DNA from: Robiginitalea sp. SC105
GTDB taxonomy: Bacteria > Bacteroidota > Bacteroidia > Flavobacteriales > Flavobacteriaceae
DNA: 64,000 bases
Reading direction: 5' to 3'
Assembly (NCBI RefSeq): GCF_014243345.1
Contig: NZ_JACLZF010000001.1
Span: 1,550,268-1,614,267, forward strand
Shown in pieces: positions 1 to 8,703 of the stretch. Each line of letters begins with the position of its first letter. The first letter of the stretch is position 1. The notes below the pieces were generated by a model, which had not been told where the DNA came from, ran no database searches, and saw nothing but the letters and a program-made list of their open reading frames with translations. A program made the position numbers and the translations under genes.

Positions 1-828
1 AATTTCCAGCCCCGTCCGTTTCAAGAAATTGACCAGCAACTCCACCAGTTGGAAGTTCAATTTCATTAGTGTCGTCTAAATCCAGATCGGCAGCTATGTG
101 ATTGTTGATCAGGGTGGTGTTGGTCGCAATGTCTGCAGACTCTTCGAAAGGGGACAAGTCAACTGTATATGGTACGGCACCATCATCTTCAAGCGAAAGA
201 TTTAGAAGATTAGACCCATCGATATTGAATAGGTCCACGGTCTGGTCATCGGTATTTGCCCCATCAGCCCATGAATAATTTCCAGCCCCGTCCGTTTCAA
301 GAAATTGACCAGTAACTCCACCAGTTGGAAGTTCAATTTCATTAGTGTCGTCTAAATCCAGATCGGCAGCTATGTGATTGTTGATCAGGGTGGTGTTGGC
401 CGCAATGTCTGCAGACTCTTCGAAAGGGGACAAGTCAACTGTATATGGCACGGCACCATCATCTTCAAGCGAAAGATTTAGAAGATTGGACCCATCGATA
501 TTGAATAAGTCCACGGTCTGGTCATCGGTATTTGCCCCATCAGCCCATGAATAATTTCCAGCCCCGTCCGTTTCAAGAAATTGACCAGCAACTCCACCAG
601 TTGGAAGTTCAATTTCATTAGTGTCGTCTAAATCCAGATCGGCAGCTATGTGATTGTTGATCAGGGTGGTGTTGGCCGCAATGTCTGCAGACTCTTCGAA
701 AGGGGACAAGTCAACTGTATATGGCACGGCACCATCATCTTGAAGGGAAAGGTTTAACTGATTGGAAACATCAATTTCAAATAAATCAACGGCCTGATCG
801 TCTGTACCGCCTCCCGTAAAGGGTATCC
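1..828 (-). repeat. 276-bp in-frame tandem repeats (three near-identical copies)
   Basis: Copies start at 1, 277 and 553 with an exact 276-bp period (92 codons) and differ by only a few bases, for example caG-caact versus cag-Taact near 35 and 311. Two further diverged units begin near 835 and 1117 with a 282-bp period (94 codons). The array continues past the left edge. The near identity points to recent duplication or ongoing homogenisation. Confidence 0.9.
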
Positions 829-2356
829 ATGCATAATTTCCGGCTCCGTCAGTTGATAAGATATCACCATTATTGCCACCTATGGGTAACTCGATCTCAT
901 TGGTGATGCTGAGATCTTCATCGGCCGCAATATGATTGCTTATAAGCGTAGTATTGGCAAGAATATCGGCACTTTCTTCATAAGGGGATAGGTTAACAGA
1001 TACAGGTACTGTACCATCATCTTCTAAGGATAGTAACAATTGATCAGAACCATCGATGAAAAATTGGTCAACAGTTTGATTATCAGTGTCTACTCCGGCA
1101 GCATCTACCCAATTATAAATCCCAGTGCCATCTGTCGAAAGCACTTGGCCCGGATTACCTCCTCCCGGAATTTCGATCTCATTGGTAGCGCTTAAGTCTT
1201 CATCATTGGTTATGTGGTCGGTAATGAGGGTTGCATTTGCCGAAATATCTGCTGATTCTTCCAAAGTAGCAAGGCTAATGCTATTCCCATTCAGTATGTC
1301 CAGATTTACGCCATCAAAGGCAAGCGTTTGCTCATCCGTATTTACTCCACTGGTCAGGCCTGAAAGGTCCACCGTGTTACCGCCCGTAATTGTAAGATCG
1401 TTCCCGTCCAGGCCAAGTGTTTGATTATCCGTCCCGGGATTGTCGAGCGAACTGAGGTTCACGGTTTGAACGCCTCCGTCCTCGAGCGTAATAGTGAGGT
1501 TGTTGGCAGGATCCAGGTTCAGGCCCGTGAGTTGCTGGTCATCCGAACCCGGATCATTGAATACGCTCAGGTCCACGGAATTCCCATTGGCAATGCTTAG
1601 GGTGTTATCGGAAAGGGTCAGGTCCTGGAGCTCATTGGTGTCATCCGTATCCCCGTCTGCCGCAATGGCAGCCGCATTCGCCGCAACCCCGTCCGCATTG
1701 TCAAAGATCAGGACCTCCAGGGCTTCCGCATCAAAATACGCCCCGCCGTCGGATCCGGCGGTGAGGTCATTGCCCGGGTCCCCGCTGATGAGTTCCCCGG
1801 TGGTGAGATAGCCGGCGTCGTTGTTGAAATCCGACACGGTGACCTGGGAATAGTCGATTTCCGCGTCCGTGATGGTATTGTCCTGCAGCTCGTCCGTACC
1901 TACCGAGTTGGTCGCAAGCTTGTCCGAATTGATGGAATTGTTCTGGATGTCCTGGCTGCCGATGGTGAAATCCAGGATGTTTTCGCTGCGGATCTCGCTG
2001 ACCTCGAAATTGACCACGTCCCCGTTCTGGGTGATCACGATGGTCGGGGCCGTGTTGACGATAGCCTCGGTGGCGAATTCGATGGGCAGGGATTCGCAGA
2101 TATTGATCCACTCGGCCCCGTTGTAGTAGTAGAGGCAGCTGAAGTCCGTGTTGTAGACGATGGCCCCGGTACTGGCGTTCAGGGCGTTCATCTGGGCATC
2201 GCTGACCCGGGTGATCACCAGGGCCCTGTCGGTGCTCTCCAGCTCCAGGAGGGACCCGGGGTTGATGGTCTGGGGGTTGTCGCCAATCTTTACTTGGGCG
2301 CTGAGGCCCGCGCTGCTGAGCAGGAAGCTCAGCAACAGGTTGCGGTTCATTTTCAT
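1..2356 (-). CDS. Large secreted tandem-repeat protein, 3' end outside window
   Basis: The reading frame is open from an ATG at 2356 to the window edge (785 codons, no stop seen), so only the N-terminal part is present. Residues 1-20 form a signal peptide ending in LSAQ. The next ~70 residues (…LLELESTDRALVITRV…, then YYYNGAEWINIC) match the leader domain of flavobacterial secreted proteins of the tail-fibre or S74 type, by recognition only. Then come Asn/Asp/Thr-rich beta-repeats with the recurring pattern NGNSVDLS, followed by 92-94 residue units containing NEIELPTGG, FLETDGAGNYSW, DDQTVDLF and VDLSPFEESADI. The first 300 or so codons are very GC-rich and the repeats much less so. It is probably a surface or adhesin-like fibre. 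The function is not established, and the C-terminal domain that would decide it (S74, T9SS or other) lies outside. Confidence 0.8.
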   Translation of the reverse strand, partial: MKMNRNLLLSFLLSSAGLSAQVKIGDNPQTINPGSLLELESTDRALVITRVSDAQMNALNASTGAIVYNTDFSCLYYYNGAEWINICESLPIEFATEAIVNTAPTIVITQNGDVVNFEVSEIRSENILDFTIGSQDIQNNSINSDKLATNSVGTDELQDNTITDAEIDYSQVTVSDFNNDAGYLTTGELISGDPGNDLTAGSDGGAYFDAEALEVLIFDNADGVAANAAAIAADGDTDDTNELQDLTLSDNTLSIANGNSVDLSVFNDPGSDDQQLTGLNLDPANNLTITLEDGGVQTVNLSSLDNPGTDNQTLGLDGNDLTITGGNTVDLSGLTSGVNTDEQTLAFDGVNLDILNGNSISLATLEESADISANATLITDHITNDEDLSATNEIEIPGGGNPGQVLSTDGTGIYNWVDAAGVDTDNQTVDQFFIDGSDQLLLSLEDDGTVPVSVNLSPYEESADILANTTLISNHIAADEDLSITNEIELPIGGNNGDILSTDGAGNYAWIPFTGGGTDDQAVDLFEIDVSNQLNLSLQDDGAVPYTVDLSPFEESADIAANTTLINNHIAADLDLDDTNEIELPTGGVAGQFLETDGAGNYSWADGANTDDQTVDLFNIDGSNLLNLSLEDDGAVPYTVDLSPFEESADIAANTTLINNHIAADLDLDDTNEIELPTGGVTGQFLETDGAGNYSWADGANTDDQTVDLFNIDGSNLLNLSLEDDGAVPYTVDLSPFEESADIATNTTLINNHIAADLDLDDTNEIELPTGGVAGQFLETDGAGN

Positions 2357-2651
2357 CGGTAGCGGTTTTTCGCGTCTGGGCAGGCGTTCTCGTTGGCGCA
2401 AACCCAAGCAAACAAAAATACTACTCTGCTGGTAATGCGCACAGATTTTAGCTGCAAGTGATGCTTTTTGCGTTGAAATGGGGGTGTTAAAATAATCAAC
2501 AGGGAAATGTGGCATCCGGGTCTGCAATCAGAAAGCGGCAAACAGCCCGGACAGGCTCGCCTTACGGCGGATTAACATAAGTTTATGGCTTCCGGGTTTT
2601 TTTTTAACCCCTCATGCACTTTCTTTATCTTTATTAGACAGAAAGATTGCC
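2357..2651. promoter_or_regulatory. Divergent intergenic region between repeat protein and CPDL gene
   Basis: This 295-bp spacer is AT-rich and has divergent genes on both sides, so both promoters should lie here. Near 2624-2633 there is TATCTTTA, one base off the Bacteroidota -7 consensus TAnnTTTG, about 20 bp before the plus-strand ATG at 2652. No matching -33 TTG at the right spacing stands out, and no small gene is credible. Confidence 0.3.
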
Positions 2652-3401
2652 ATGAGAAGATCCTCCCTGCTTGTTTTATTAATGCTTTCACTGTTGCCCC
2701 TGGGGGTGGCCGCCCAGGACGACGACCGTCCCCTGCTCCGGGGTACGGTCCTCTACCGCAATACACCGGTACCCGGGGAAAATGTGCTCAATGCAGGTGC
2801 CGGTACCGCTACCACCACGGATGATGACGGTCGGTTTACAATCCCGGCCAAGCTGGGGGATACACTCTATTTTATAGCCCTGGCCTACGAATTCAAAAAA
2901 GTGGCCGTGGACGAGGAGGTGATCCGTCGTAACCGGATGGTCGTGGAGGTCAACGAGAAGGTGACCGAGTTGGAGGAGGTAACCGTGAGCCCGGAGGAGC
3001 AACAGGAATTCCTGCGTTTGCGCAACGAGGATTTCAAGGGGTACAACTACGATACGGACGAGACTACGGAAATTGAGAATATCGCCCTGGACCCGACCGT
3101 CCGCGGGATGAAGTACGGGCTTAATTTTGTGAACATCTTCAAATTGCTGACGGGCAGCGGCAACCGGGAAAGTGCCCAGAACCCTTCCTTGCAGGCCAGT
3201 TCGGTAATCCGGCAGATATACGACGACGCCTTTTTCGTGCGGGACCTGGGCATCCCCCAGGAGCAGATACCGGATTTCCTCGATTATGTGGATGCCGAAT
3301 TGCCTTCCCGCACGCTGTTGCGCAAAGACCATGAATTTGAACTGATTGATTTCCTGGTTACCACGAGTGAGACCTTCCGCAAGACCATTATACAGGATTA
3401 G
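2652..3401 (+). CDS. Secreted carboxypeptidase-regulatory-like domain protein (copy 1)
   Basis: 249 aa with a Sec signal peptide (cleavage after VAAQ, about residue 22). Residues ~28-105 form a beta-sandwich of the CarboxypepD_reg-like type: a GTVLYRNTPVPGENV start, a DDDGRFTIPAKLGDTL turn and the terminal ELEEVTVSP strand typical of this domain. The remainder is a helical C-terminal region ending in FRKTIIQD that is shared with the next gene (LGIPQEQIPDF here, LGVPRERLPDF there). The two genes therefore look like tandem paralogues. It lies at the head of a plus-strand run leading to DUF6702 and an M1 peptidase. Periplasmic or outer-membrane location is inferred; the molecular role is unknown. 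Confidence 0.8.
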   Translation: MRRSSLLVLLMLSLLPLGVAAQDDDRPLLRGTVLYRNTPVPGENVLNAGAGTATTTDDDGRFTIPAKLGDTLYFIALAYEFKKVAVDEEVIRRNRMVVEVNEKVTELEEVTVSPEEQQEFLRLRNEDFKGYNYDTDETTEIENIALDPTVRGMKYGLNFVNIFKLLTGSGNRESAQNPSLQASSVIRQIYDDAFFVRDLGIPQEQIPDFLDYVDAELPSRTLLRKDHEFELIDFLVTTSETFRKTIIQD

Positions 3402-4188
3402 GGGATGGCTCCTGCTGCCAGTCCTTTGCCTGTGGCTGCACGTGGGGTCCATCACTGCCCAGGAAGCACCCGCCGGCCGCTCCGAGCTGGTAGGCGTGGT
3501 TTCGGAAGAGGGGGTGGGGATAGCCGATGTGCACGTACTGAACCTGACCGCGACATCGGCGGTCATCACTGACGAAAACGGCTATTTCCGCATCGATACC
3601 GCCCCCGGGGACACCCTGATGTTTTCGGCCGTCCGGTATAAGCGCAGGACGCTGGTGGTGCGCCCTGAAATGCTCCGGGCCCTTCGCCTGGAAGTACCCC
3701 TGGAGCCCTTTGTGAACGAACTGGATGAGGTGGTGGTGAGCCCCTACAACCTGAGCGGCGACCTGGATGCAGACCTGGGACGGCTTCCCGAGGACCGCAC
3801 GGTGACCTCTTTTTCCCTGGGGTTGCCCAATGCAGCCCGGCGCCAGTGGACCAATACCGAAAAAAAATTCAACGAGGCCACCACCGGCGGGGGTATCGTC
3901 CCGCTAAACCCCATCCTGAATTACTTCTCCGGCCGTACCAGGAGGCTCAAAAAGCAAATGGCCTATGAAAGCAGGTACCGAAAATCTGTGGAAATGCGGG
4001 AGCAGTTCGCCGACAGTGTCCTGACCCGTGAGCTGGGCGTGCCCCGGGAGCGCCTCCCGGATTTCATGTACTTTTGCGAGGTGGACTCCCTTTTTGAGGC
4101 CGTGGCGGATTCCGGGGACCAGTTGCGCGTATGGGCTTTTTTGCGCAGAAAAAGCGAAGAGTACCGGAAAAACAATAATTTGGACTGA
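3367..4188 (+). CDS. Secreted carboxypeptidase-regulatory-like domain protein (copy 2)
   Basis: Paralogue of the preceding gene, overlapping its 3' end. No in-frame ATG precedes the hydrophobic segment. A GTG at 3367 gives a good signal peptide (basic N-region, WLLLPVLCLWL core, cleavage near SITAQ); a TTG at 3346 is the alternative start. Residues ~40-125 form the CarboxypepD_reg-like domain (DENGYFRIDTAPGDTL, then DEVVVSP). The C-terminal ~140 residues are helical and end in EYRKNNNLD, like copy 1. The coding overlap of 35-56 bp suggests co-transcription and perhaps coupled translation with copy 1. Function unknown. Confidence 0.75.
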   Translation: MRPSARPLYRIRGWLLLPVLCLWLHVGSITAQEAPAGRSELVGVVSEEGVGIADVHVLNLTATSAVITDENGYFRIDTAPGDTLMFSAVRYKRRTLVVRPEMLRALRLEVPLEPFVNELDEVVVSPYNLSGDLDADLGRLPEDRTVTSFSLGLPNAARRQWTNTEKKFNEATTGGGIVPLNPILNYFSGRTRRLKKQMAYESRYRKSVEMREQFADSVLTRELGVPRERLPDFMYFCEVDSLFEAVADSGDQLRVWAFLRRKSEEYRKNNNLD

Positions 4189-4244
4189 TCCCTTGCCGGA
4201 GGACTGGCATGGGATTTGCACATGAAACGATCAATGACGTTCCA

Positions 4245-4754
4245 ATGAAAAAAACAATCGCTTTTTTCCTGTTGATATCGGTTCCCCTGCTTTGTGCCTT
4301 TGACACCGCCCACAAATTCTATTTGAGCGTCACCAACGTGGAGTACTCCGAAAAGGATGAGGCCCTGCAAATCACCAGCCGGATCTTCATCGACGACCTG
4401 GAGGACCTGCTGGAGACCCGCTACGACCTGCAGGCAGGCCTGGGTACGGAAAACGAGGCCGAAACTGCCCGGCAGACCATCGAACGTTACTTCAACAGCA
4501 AGTTCCGGATCTTTGTCAATGGGGAGGAACGGGCGTACACTTTCCTCGGCAGCAAGTACGACAAGGATCTGATTATCTGCTTCCTGGAGGTCCGGGGAGT
4601 CCGGAAGGACACCCTGGAATCCGTGGGTCTGCAGAATGAAATCCTAACAGACCTGTTTATTGAGCAGAAGAACCTGGTCCACTTTAAAGTGCTCGGAAAA
4701 AAAAGGAGTGTGGTGCTGATCCGGGAGAATAATAAAGGAATGTTAAATTTATAG
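4245..4754 (+). CDS. DUF6702 family protein
   Basis: 169 aa from ATG 4245, chosen because MKKTIAFFLLISVPLLCAF is a clean signal peptide; an upstream in-frame start at 4209 would place 12 polar residues before it. After cleavage it begins HKFYLSVTNVEYS, the hallmark of DUF6702, a small flavobacterial exported family of unknown function. The following SRIFIDDLEDLLETRY and the 60-residue tail fit the family. It sits 62 bp before the M1 metallopeptidase, an association I recall from other Flavobacteriia, which suggests a shared role in the envelope. Confidence 0.8.
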   Translation: MKKTIAFFLLISVPLLCAFDTAHKFYLSVTNVEYSEKDEALQITSRIFIDDLEDLLETRYDLQAGLGTENEAETARQTIERYFNSKFRIFVNGEERAYTFLGSKYDKDLIICFLEVRGVRKDTLESVGLQNEILTDLFIEQKNLVHFKVLGKKRSVVLIRENNKGMLNL

Positions 4755-4816
4755 CCATAATTATCGTATCGCGTTAAAAAAGTTAATTTTCGCGAATCAA
4801 ATAATCACAGCAATCC

Positions 4817-7126
4817 ATGATGAAATACAAACGTATTCTAACTGCCGTTTGCTTCCTTTTCGGGGCCGTTTTATTTGCCCAACAGGAAGAGCAGGCAGCC
4901 GAAAGGGAACCCGGCCATACCAACCAGAGCAAATTCCGCCAGATGTACCAGGAGTTTGCCACCCCGAACACCTACCGCTCCGCTTCCGGGGCGCCCGGGC
5001 CAGATTACTACCAGCAACAGGCCGACTATAAAATGGACATCCGCCTGGACGATGAAAATGCCAGGATCTACGGGGAGGAAACCATTACCTACCACAACAA
5101 TTCCCCGGATGAACTGGAGTACCTCTGGGTGCAACTGGACCAGAACGTACGCGCCAAGGATTCCAAGTCCCCACTGCGGGACGGGAACGGCGTGCCCCTA
5201 GCCTACCGGACTTCTTCCTTTACCGGCGAATACCTGGGCGAGCCTTTTGATGGCGGCTTCAACATAGAATACGTCCGCGATGCCTCCGGACAGCCCATAC
5301 CGTACACCATCAACCAGACGATGATGCGGGTGAATATCCCGAAGCCGCTGGCGAGCGGGGAGCAAATTTCCTTCTCTGTCAAATGGTGGTACAACATCCC
5401 GGACCACACGGTGAACCGCGCACGCTCCGGCTATGAATACTTTCCCGCCGATGGCAACCGCGCTTATGTGATTGCGCAGTTCTTCCCGCGCATGGCTGTT
5501 TACAGCGATGTGGAAGGCTGGCAGAACCACCAGTTCTGGGGCAGCGGGGAGTTTGCCCTGCCCTTCGGGAATTACGAGGTGAATATTACCGTACCGGCCG
5601 ACCACGTACTGGATGGCACCGGCGAATTGCAGAACCGCAAGGAGGTATTCTCCAAGGAAATGATGCGCCGTTACGAGCAGGCAAAAAAGTCCTATGACGA
5701 GCCCGTGATGATTGTCACCCAGGCGGAGGCCGAAGCTGCCGAGAAAGGCTTTGCCACCGATACCAAGACATGGCGCCTGAAGGCAGAGAACGTCCGCGAC
5801 TTTGGCTTTGCCACCTCCCGGAAGTTTATCTGGGACATGATGGCGGTGAAGATCGGCAACAAAGACGTCATGGCCGTTTCCCTCTACCCCAAGGAAGGCA
5901 ACCCGCTCTGGGAAGAACTTTCCACCAAGGTGGTGGCCAGCACCCTGAAGAGCTATTCGGCCCATACCTTTGACTACCCCTACCACAAGGCCATTTCCGT
6001 GCACGCCAAGAACCAGGGCATGGAGTATCCGATGATCTGCTGGAACTACGGCCGCCCCAACGAGGACGGTACCTATTCCGACCGCGTGAAATACGGGATG
6101 ATCTCGGTGATTATCCACGAGGTGGGCCACAACTTCTTCCCGATGATCGTCAATTCGGACGAACGCCAGTGGGGTTGGATGGATGAAGGCCTGGACACGT
6201 TTATGCAGTACATGGCCGAACAGGAATTCGGGGAGGAGTTCCCCCAGGTGATCGCGCCGAACGAAAACTACCCGTCCCGCCGCGGGGCCCCTGCCGCCAT
6301 TGTTCCTTACATGGCCGGGGACCAGAGCACGATCTCGCCGATCATGTCCAACCCGGAAAACGTCTACCAGCTAGGCCCGAACGCCTATGCCAAGCCGGCA
6401 ACTGCCCTGAACATCCTGAGGGAAACCGTGATGGGCCGCGAGCTGTTTGACCATGCGTTCAAAACCTATGCGCAGCGCTGGAAATTCAAGCACCCCACCC
6501 CGGAGGATTTCTTCCGGACCATGGAGGATGCCTCGGCCGTTGACCTGGACTGGTACTGGAGGTCCTGGTTCTACACCACCGACTATGTGGATATCGGCGT
6601 GAAGGGGGTCAAGAAATACTATGTGTCCGACAAGCCCACCGCCCAGATGCGGGAATACATGGCCAACAACGGGGTGACCGAAGATGATCTTCCCCCGCTG
6701 GTGTACCTGGCCGAGGAGGACAGCGAAGACTTTGACCCGGACCTCAAGGGTCGCAAGCCTACTGAAATCTCCCAGCCGCTGTCGGAATTCCTGATGGACA
6801 ACATGACGCCCGAGCAACGCGCCCAGGTAAAGGAACCCAAGTACTTCTACGAGGTGACTTTCAACAAGCCGGGGGGGATCCCCATGCCGCTTATCGTGGA
6901 GTATACCTATGCAGACGGTACTACCGAGCGGGTGACCTACCCGCCGGAGATCTGGCGAAAAAGCGATAATGAGGTGAGTCGGGTGATTTCTTCCGAGCAC
7001 GAACTCGTGGGGATTGTAGTGGACCCGGACGCTGAAACTGCGGATATCGATACGGAGAACAACAGCTGGCCCAAGGACGAGTCGCCCTCTGAATTCGAGC
7101 AGTTCAAAGAAGAGATCAAAGGGTAA
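4817..7126 (+). CDS. M1 family zinc metallopeptidase, secreted
   Basis: 769 aa with a signal peptide (cleavage near VLFAQ). The gluzincin motif is HEVGH at residues 434-438, and the second zinc ligand is E457 in WMDEGLDTF, exactly the HExxH-x18-E spacing of family M1. The N-terminal ~300 residues form the beta-rich domain that precedes M1 catalytic cores, and the C-terminal ~150 residues are acidic. The usual GxMEN aminopeptidase signature is replaced by NQGMEYPM around residue 395, as in the flavobacterial M1 subgroup. Likely a periplasmic or cell-surface aminopeptidase acting on peptides. A strong terminator follows at 7183. Confidence 0.92.
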   Translation: MMKYKRILTAVCFLFGAVLFAQQEEQAAEREPGHTNQSKFRQMYQEFATPNTYRSASGAPGPDYYQQQADYKMDIRLDDENARIYGEETITYHNNSPDELEYLWVQLDQNVRAKDSKSPLRDGNGVPLAYRTSSFTGEYLGEPFDGGFNIEYVRDASGQPIPYTINQTMMRVNIPKPLASGEQISFSVKWWYNIPDHTVNRARSGYEYFPADGNRAYVIAQFFPRMAVYSDVEGWQNHQFWGSGEFALPFGNYEVNITVPADHVLDGTGELQNRKEVFSKEMMRRYEQAKKSYDEPVMIVTQAEAEAAEKGFATDTKTWRLKAENVRDFGFATSRKFIWDMMAVKIGNKDVMAVSLYPKEGNPLWEELSTKVVASTLKSYSAHTFDYPYHKAISVHAKNQGMEYPMICWNYGRPNEDGTYSDRVKYGMISVIIHEVGHNFFPMIVNSDERQWGWMDEGLDTFMQYMAEQEFGEEFPQVIAPNENYPSRRGAPAAIVPYMAGDQSTISPIMSNPENVYQLGPNAYAKPATALNILRETVMGRELFDHAFKTYAQRWKFKHPTPEDFFRTMEDASAVDLDWYWRSWFYTTDYVDIGVKGVKKYYVSDKPTAQMREYMANNGVTEDDLPPLVYLAEEDSEDFDPDLKGRKPTEISQPLSEFLMDNMTPEQRAQVKEPKYFYEVTFNKPGGIPMPLIVEYTYADGTTERVTYPPEIWRKSDNEVSRVISSEHELVGIVVDPDAETADIDTENNSWPKDESPSEFEQFKEEIKG

Positions 7127-7182
7127 ATCCCGGAGGGTCCAATCCCTGCTTTGGTTTGGAACCCCTGTAAAATAAGAAGAAA

Positions 7183-7212
7183 AGTCCCGGCGAGATGACC
7201 GGGACTTTTTTT
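7183..7212 (+). terminator. Rho-independent terminator of the M1 peptidase operon
   Basis: The 8-bp stem AGTCCCGG / CCGGGACT (7183-7190 with 7199-7206), an 8-nt loop and a run of seven T form a textbook terminator 57 bp after the peptidase stop. It also rules out translation starts for the next gene upstream of about 7215. Confidence 0.9.
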
Positions 7213-7245
7213 ATGCGGGGTGCGAAACTTGCGTATATTTGTGGT

Positions 7246-7524
7246 ATGGCAATGCTATTTTTATTCATAAGCGGGGCGGAGATATTCTTCATCCTCTTTA
7301 TTGTGGTGATGGTTTTTGGAGCGGATAAAATACCGGGAATTGCCAAAGGCCTTGGCAAAGGAATGCGGCAGCTCAAAGATGCTACCGAAGACATCAAACG
7401 CGAGATCCATAAAAGTGCCGAAAAGCAGGGCATCGATACCTCCTTTACCAAGGAGATCGAGAAAGACCTGAAAGACGTCAAGAAGAACATCGAAGACGTG
7501 GGCGGCACCATCCGCCGTAAATAA
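7246..7524 (+). CDS. tatA: Sec-independent translocase subunit TatA/TatE
   Basis: 92 aa. One N-terminal membrane helix (FLFISGAEIFFILFIVVMVF), then the hinge FGADKIPGIAKGLGKG with the conserved Phe-Gly pair, an amphipathic helix and a charged lysine-rich tail: the TatA layout. TatA forms the pore for folded proteins together with TatC, which is not in the window. Start ATG 7246 was chosen because the upstream terminator excludes longer versions; ATG 7252 is equally possible. TATATTTG at 7234-7241 is an exact -7 element that would give an almost leaderless mRNA. It lies 5 bp before the PAP2 gene. Confidence 0.88.
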   Translation: MAMLFLFISGAEIFFILFIVVMVFGADKIPGIAKGLGKGMRQLKDATEDIKREIHKSAEKQGIDTSFTKEIEKDLKDVKKNIEDVGGTIRRK

Positions 7525-7529
7525 CCCCC

Positions 7530-8102
7530 ATGCTGGACCGCATCTTGCAATGGGACCGGGAAGCCTTTATCTACCTGAACGGACTTGGAATTGAACAATT
7601 CGACGCCTTTTGGGCTGCAGTGACGGATATCAGTACCTGGATTCCCCTTTTTCTGCTTTTTTTCCTGCTGATCCTCCGGTTGTTCCCGATACGGCAGGGG
7701 TTGGTCATGGGGGCCACCACCGTCCTGCTGGTGCTTTTCATCCTCTGGTTTACCGAATTTACCAAGGAATTTGTGGCCCGGCTCAGGCCCAACAACGATG
7801 CAGAGATCAACACGCTCATCCGGATACTCCGGAGCCCCACCAACTACAGCTTTTTTTCCGGCCATGCCTCCAGTTCCTTTTCGGTGACTACCCTGATGGT
7901 GTTGTTTCTAAGGAACAGGCTCCGGTGGGCCTACCTGTTTTACCTCTGGCCCCTGTTGTTCGCCTTGAGCCGTATCTATGTGGGCGTTCACTATCCGGTG
8001 GATATCCTGGTGGGGGCCATCGTGGGCCTGCTCACCGGATGGGGGTTCTACCGGCTTTACCTGCTTATCGCACCCTACACGCCGTCAGGCCGTCCCGTAT
8101 AG
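7530..8102 (+). CDS. PAP2 superfamily membrane phosphatase
   Basis: 190 aa integral membrane protein with about five hydrophobic segments. All three PAP2 phosphatase motifs are present: KEFVARLRP (KxxxxxxRP) near residue 72, FSGHASS (PSGH-like) near 111, and SRIYVGVHYPVD (SRxxxxxHxxxD) near 146. Such enzymes remove phosphate from undecaprenyl pyrophosphate, lipid A or phosphatidate derivatives in the cytoplasmic membrane; the substrate cannot be told here. It probably shares a transcript with tatA. Its last 38 bp overlap the convergent methyltransferase gene. Confidence 0.88.
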   Translation: MLDRILQWDREAFIYLNGLGIEQFDAFWAAVTDISTWIPLFLLFFLLILRLFPIRQGLVMGATTVLLVLFILWFTEFTKEFVARLRPNNDAEINTLIRILRSPTNYSFFSGHASSSFSVTTLMVLFLRNRLRWAYLFYLWPLLFALSRIYVGVHYPVDILVGAIVGLLTGWGFYRLYLLIAPYTPSGRPV

Positions 8103-8703
8103 GCAGCAGGACCACCTGGAATCGGGGGTCCTTCGGTAGGTCTGCATTCAGTTTTTTCAGGGATTCGGTCACCGGGTCGCTGGCCTCGGGGTCGAGGACC
8201 TTGCCGGACCAGAGCACATTGTCGAGGAGGATCAGAGTGCCGCTCCGGGTCAGGGGCAGCACGGCTTCCAGGTACTGGGCATACTCCTGCTTTTCCGCAT
8301 CGATAAAAACCAGGTCAAAGGTCTCCCGCATTTGCGGAAGGAGATCCAGGGCCAGGCCGGTGTGTTGGATGATCTTTTTTCCATAGGGGCTCCGGTCGAA
8401 ATACTTCCGTTGGATGGAAAGGAGTTCCTCGTTTTTGTCGATGGTGTGCAATTCCCCGTCCTTGGAGAGCCCCTCCGCAAGGCATAGGGCCGAATAGCCG
8501 GTATAGGTCCCGATTTCCAGGATCCGACCGGGGCGCAGCAGCTGGGAGATCAGGCTGAGTACCCGCCCCTGGTGGTGCCCGGTAAGCATCCGGGGCCTCA
8601 GGACCTTCAGGTGGGTTTCCCGGGTGAGCTCCGCCAAGAGTTCGGGTTCGGGTTCGCTGGAGGCTTCGATGTACTGTTCCAGTTCGTGCGAAAGGAAGTG
8701 CAT
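8065..8703 (-). CDS. Class I SAM-dependent O-methyltransferase (family 3)
   Basis: 212 aa. SAM-binding motif I is ILEIGTYTGYSALCLAEGL. FDLVFIDAEKQEYAQYLE is the metal-binding acidic motif of the catechol/caffeoyl-CoA O-methyltransferase type, and LILLDNVLWSGKV is the third signature. Length fits the family (~210-220). The frame is open further upstream, but ATG 8703 is preferred because homologous sequence begins at MHFLSHELEQYI and an exact -7 element (TACTTTTG, minus strand 8724-8717) sits 14 bp in front. The substrate, probably a small hydroxylated aromatic, is unknown. The 3' end overlaps the PAP2 gene convergently. Confidence 0.9.
   Translation of the reverse strand: MHFLSHELEQYIEASSEPEPELLAELTRETHLKVLRPRMLTGHHQGRVLSLISQLLRPGRILEIGTYTGYSALCLAEGLSKDGELHTIDKNEELLSIQRKYFDRSPYGKKIIQHTGLALDLLPQMRETFDLVFIDAEKQEYAQYLEAVLPLTRSGTLILLDNVLWSGKVLDPEASDPVTESLKKLNADLPKDPRFQVVLLPIRDGLTACRVR

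Noticed and set aside
1-828. Regular repeats considered as a CRISPR array
   Set aside because: The units are 276 bp, in frame and coding, with no spacer structure.
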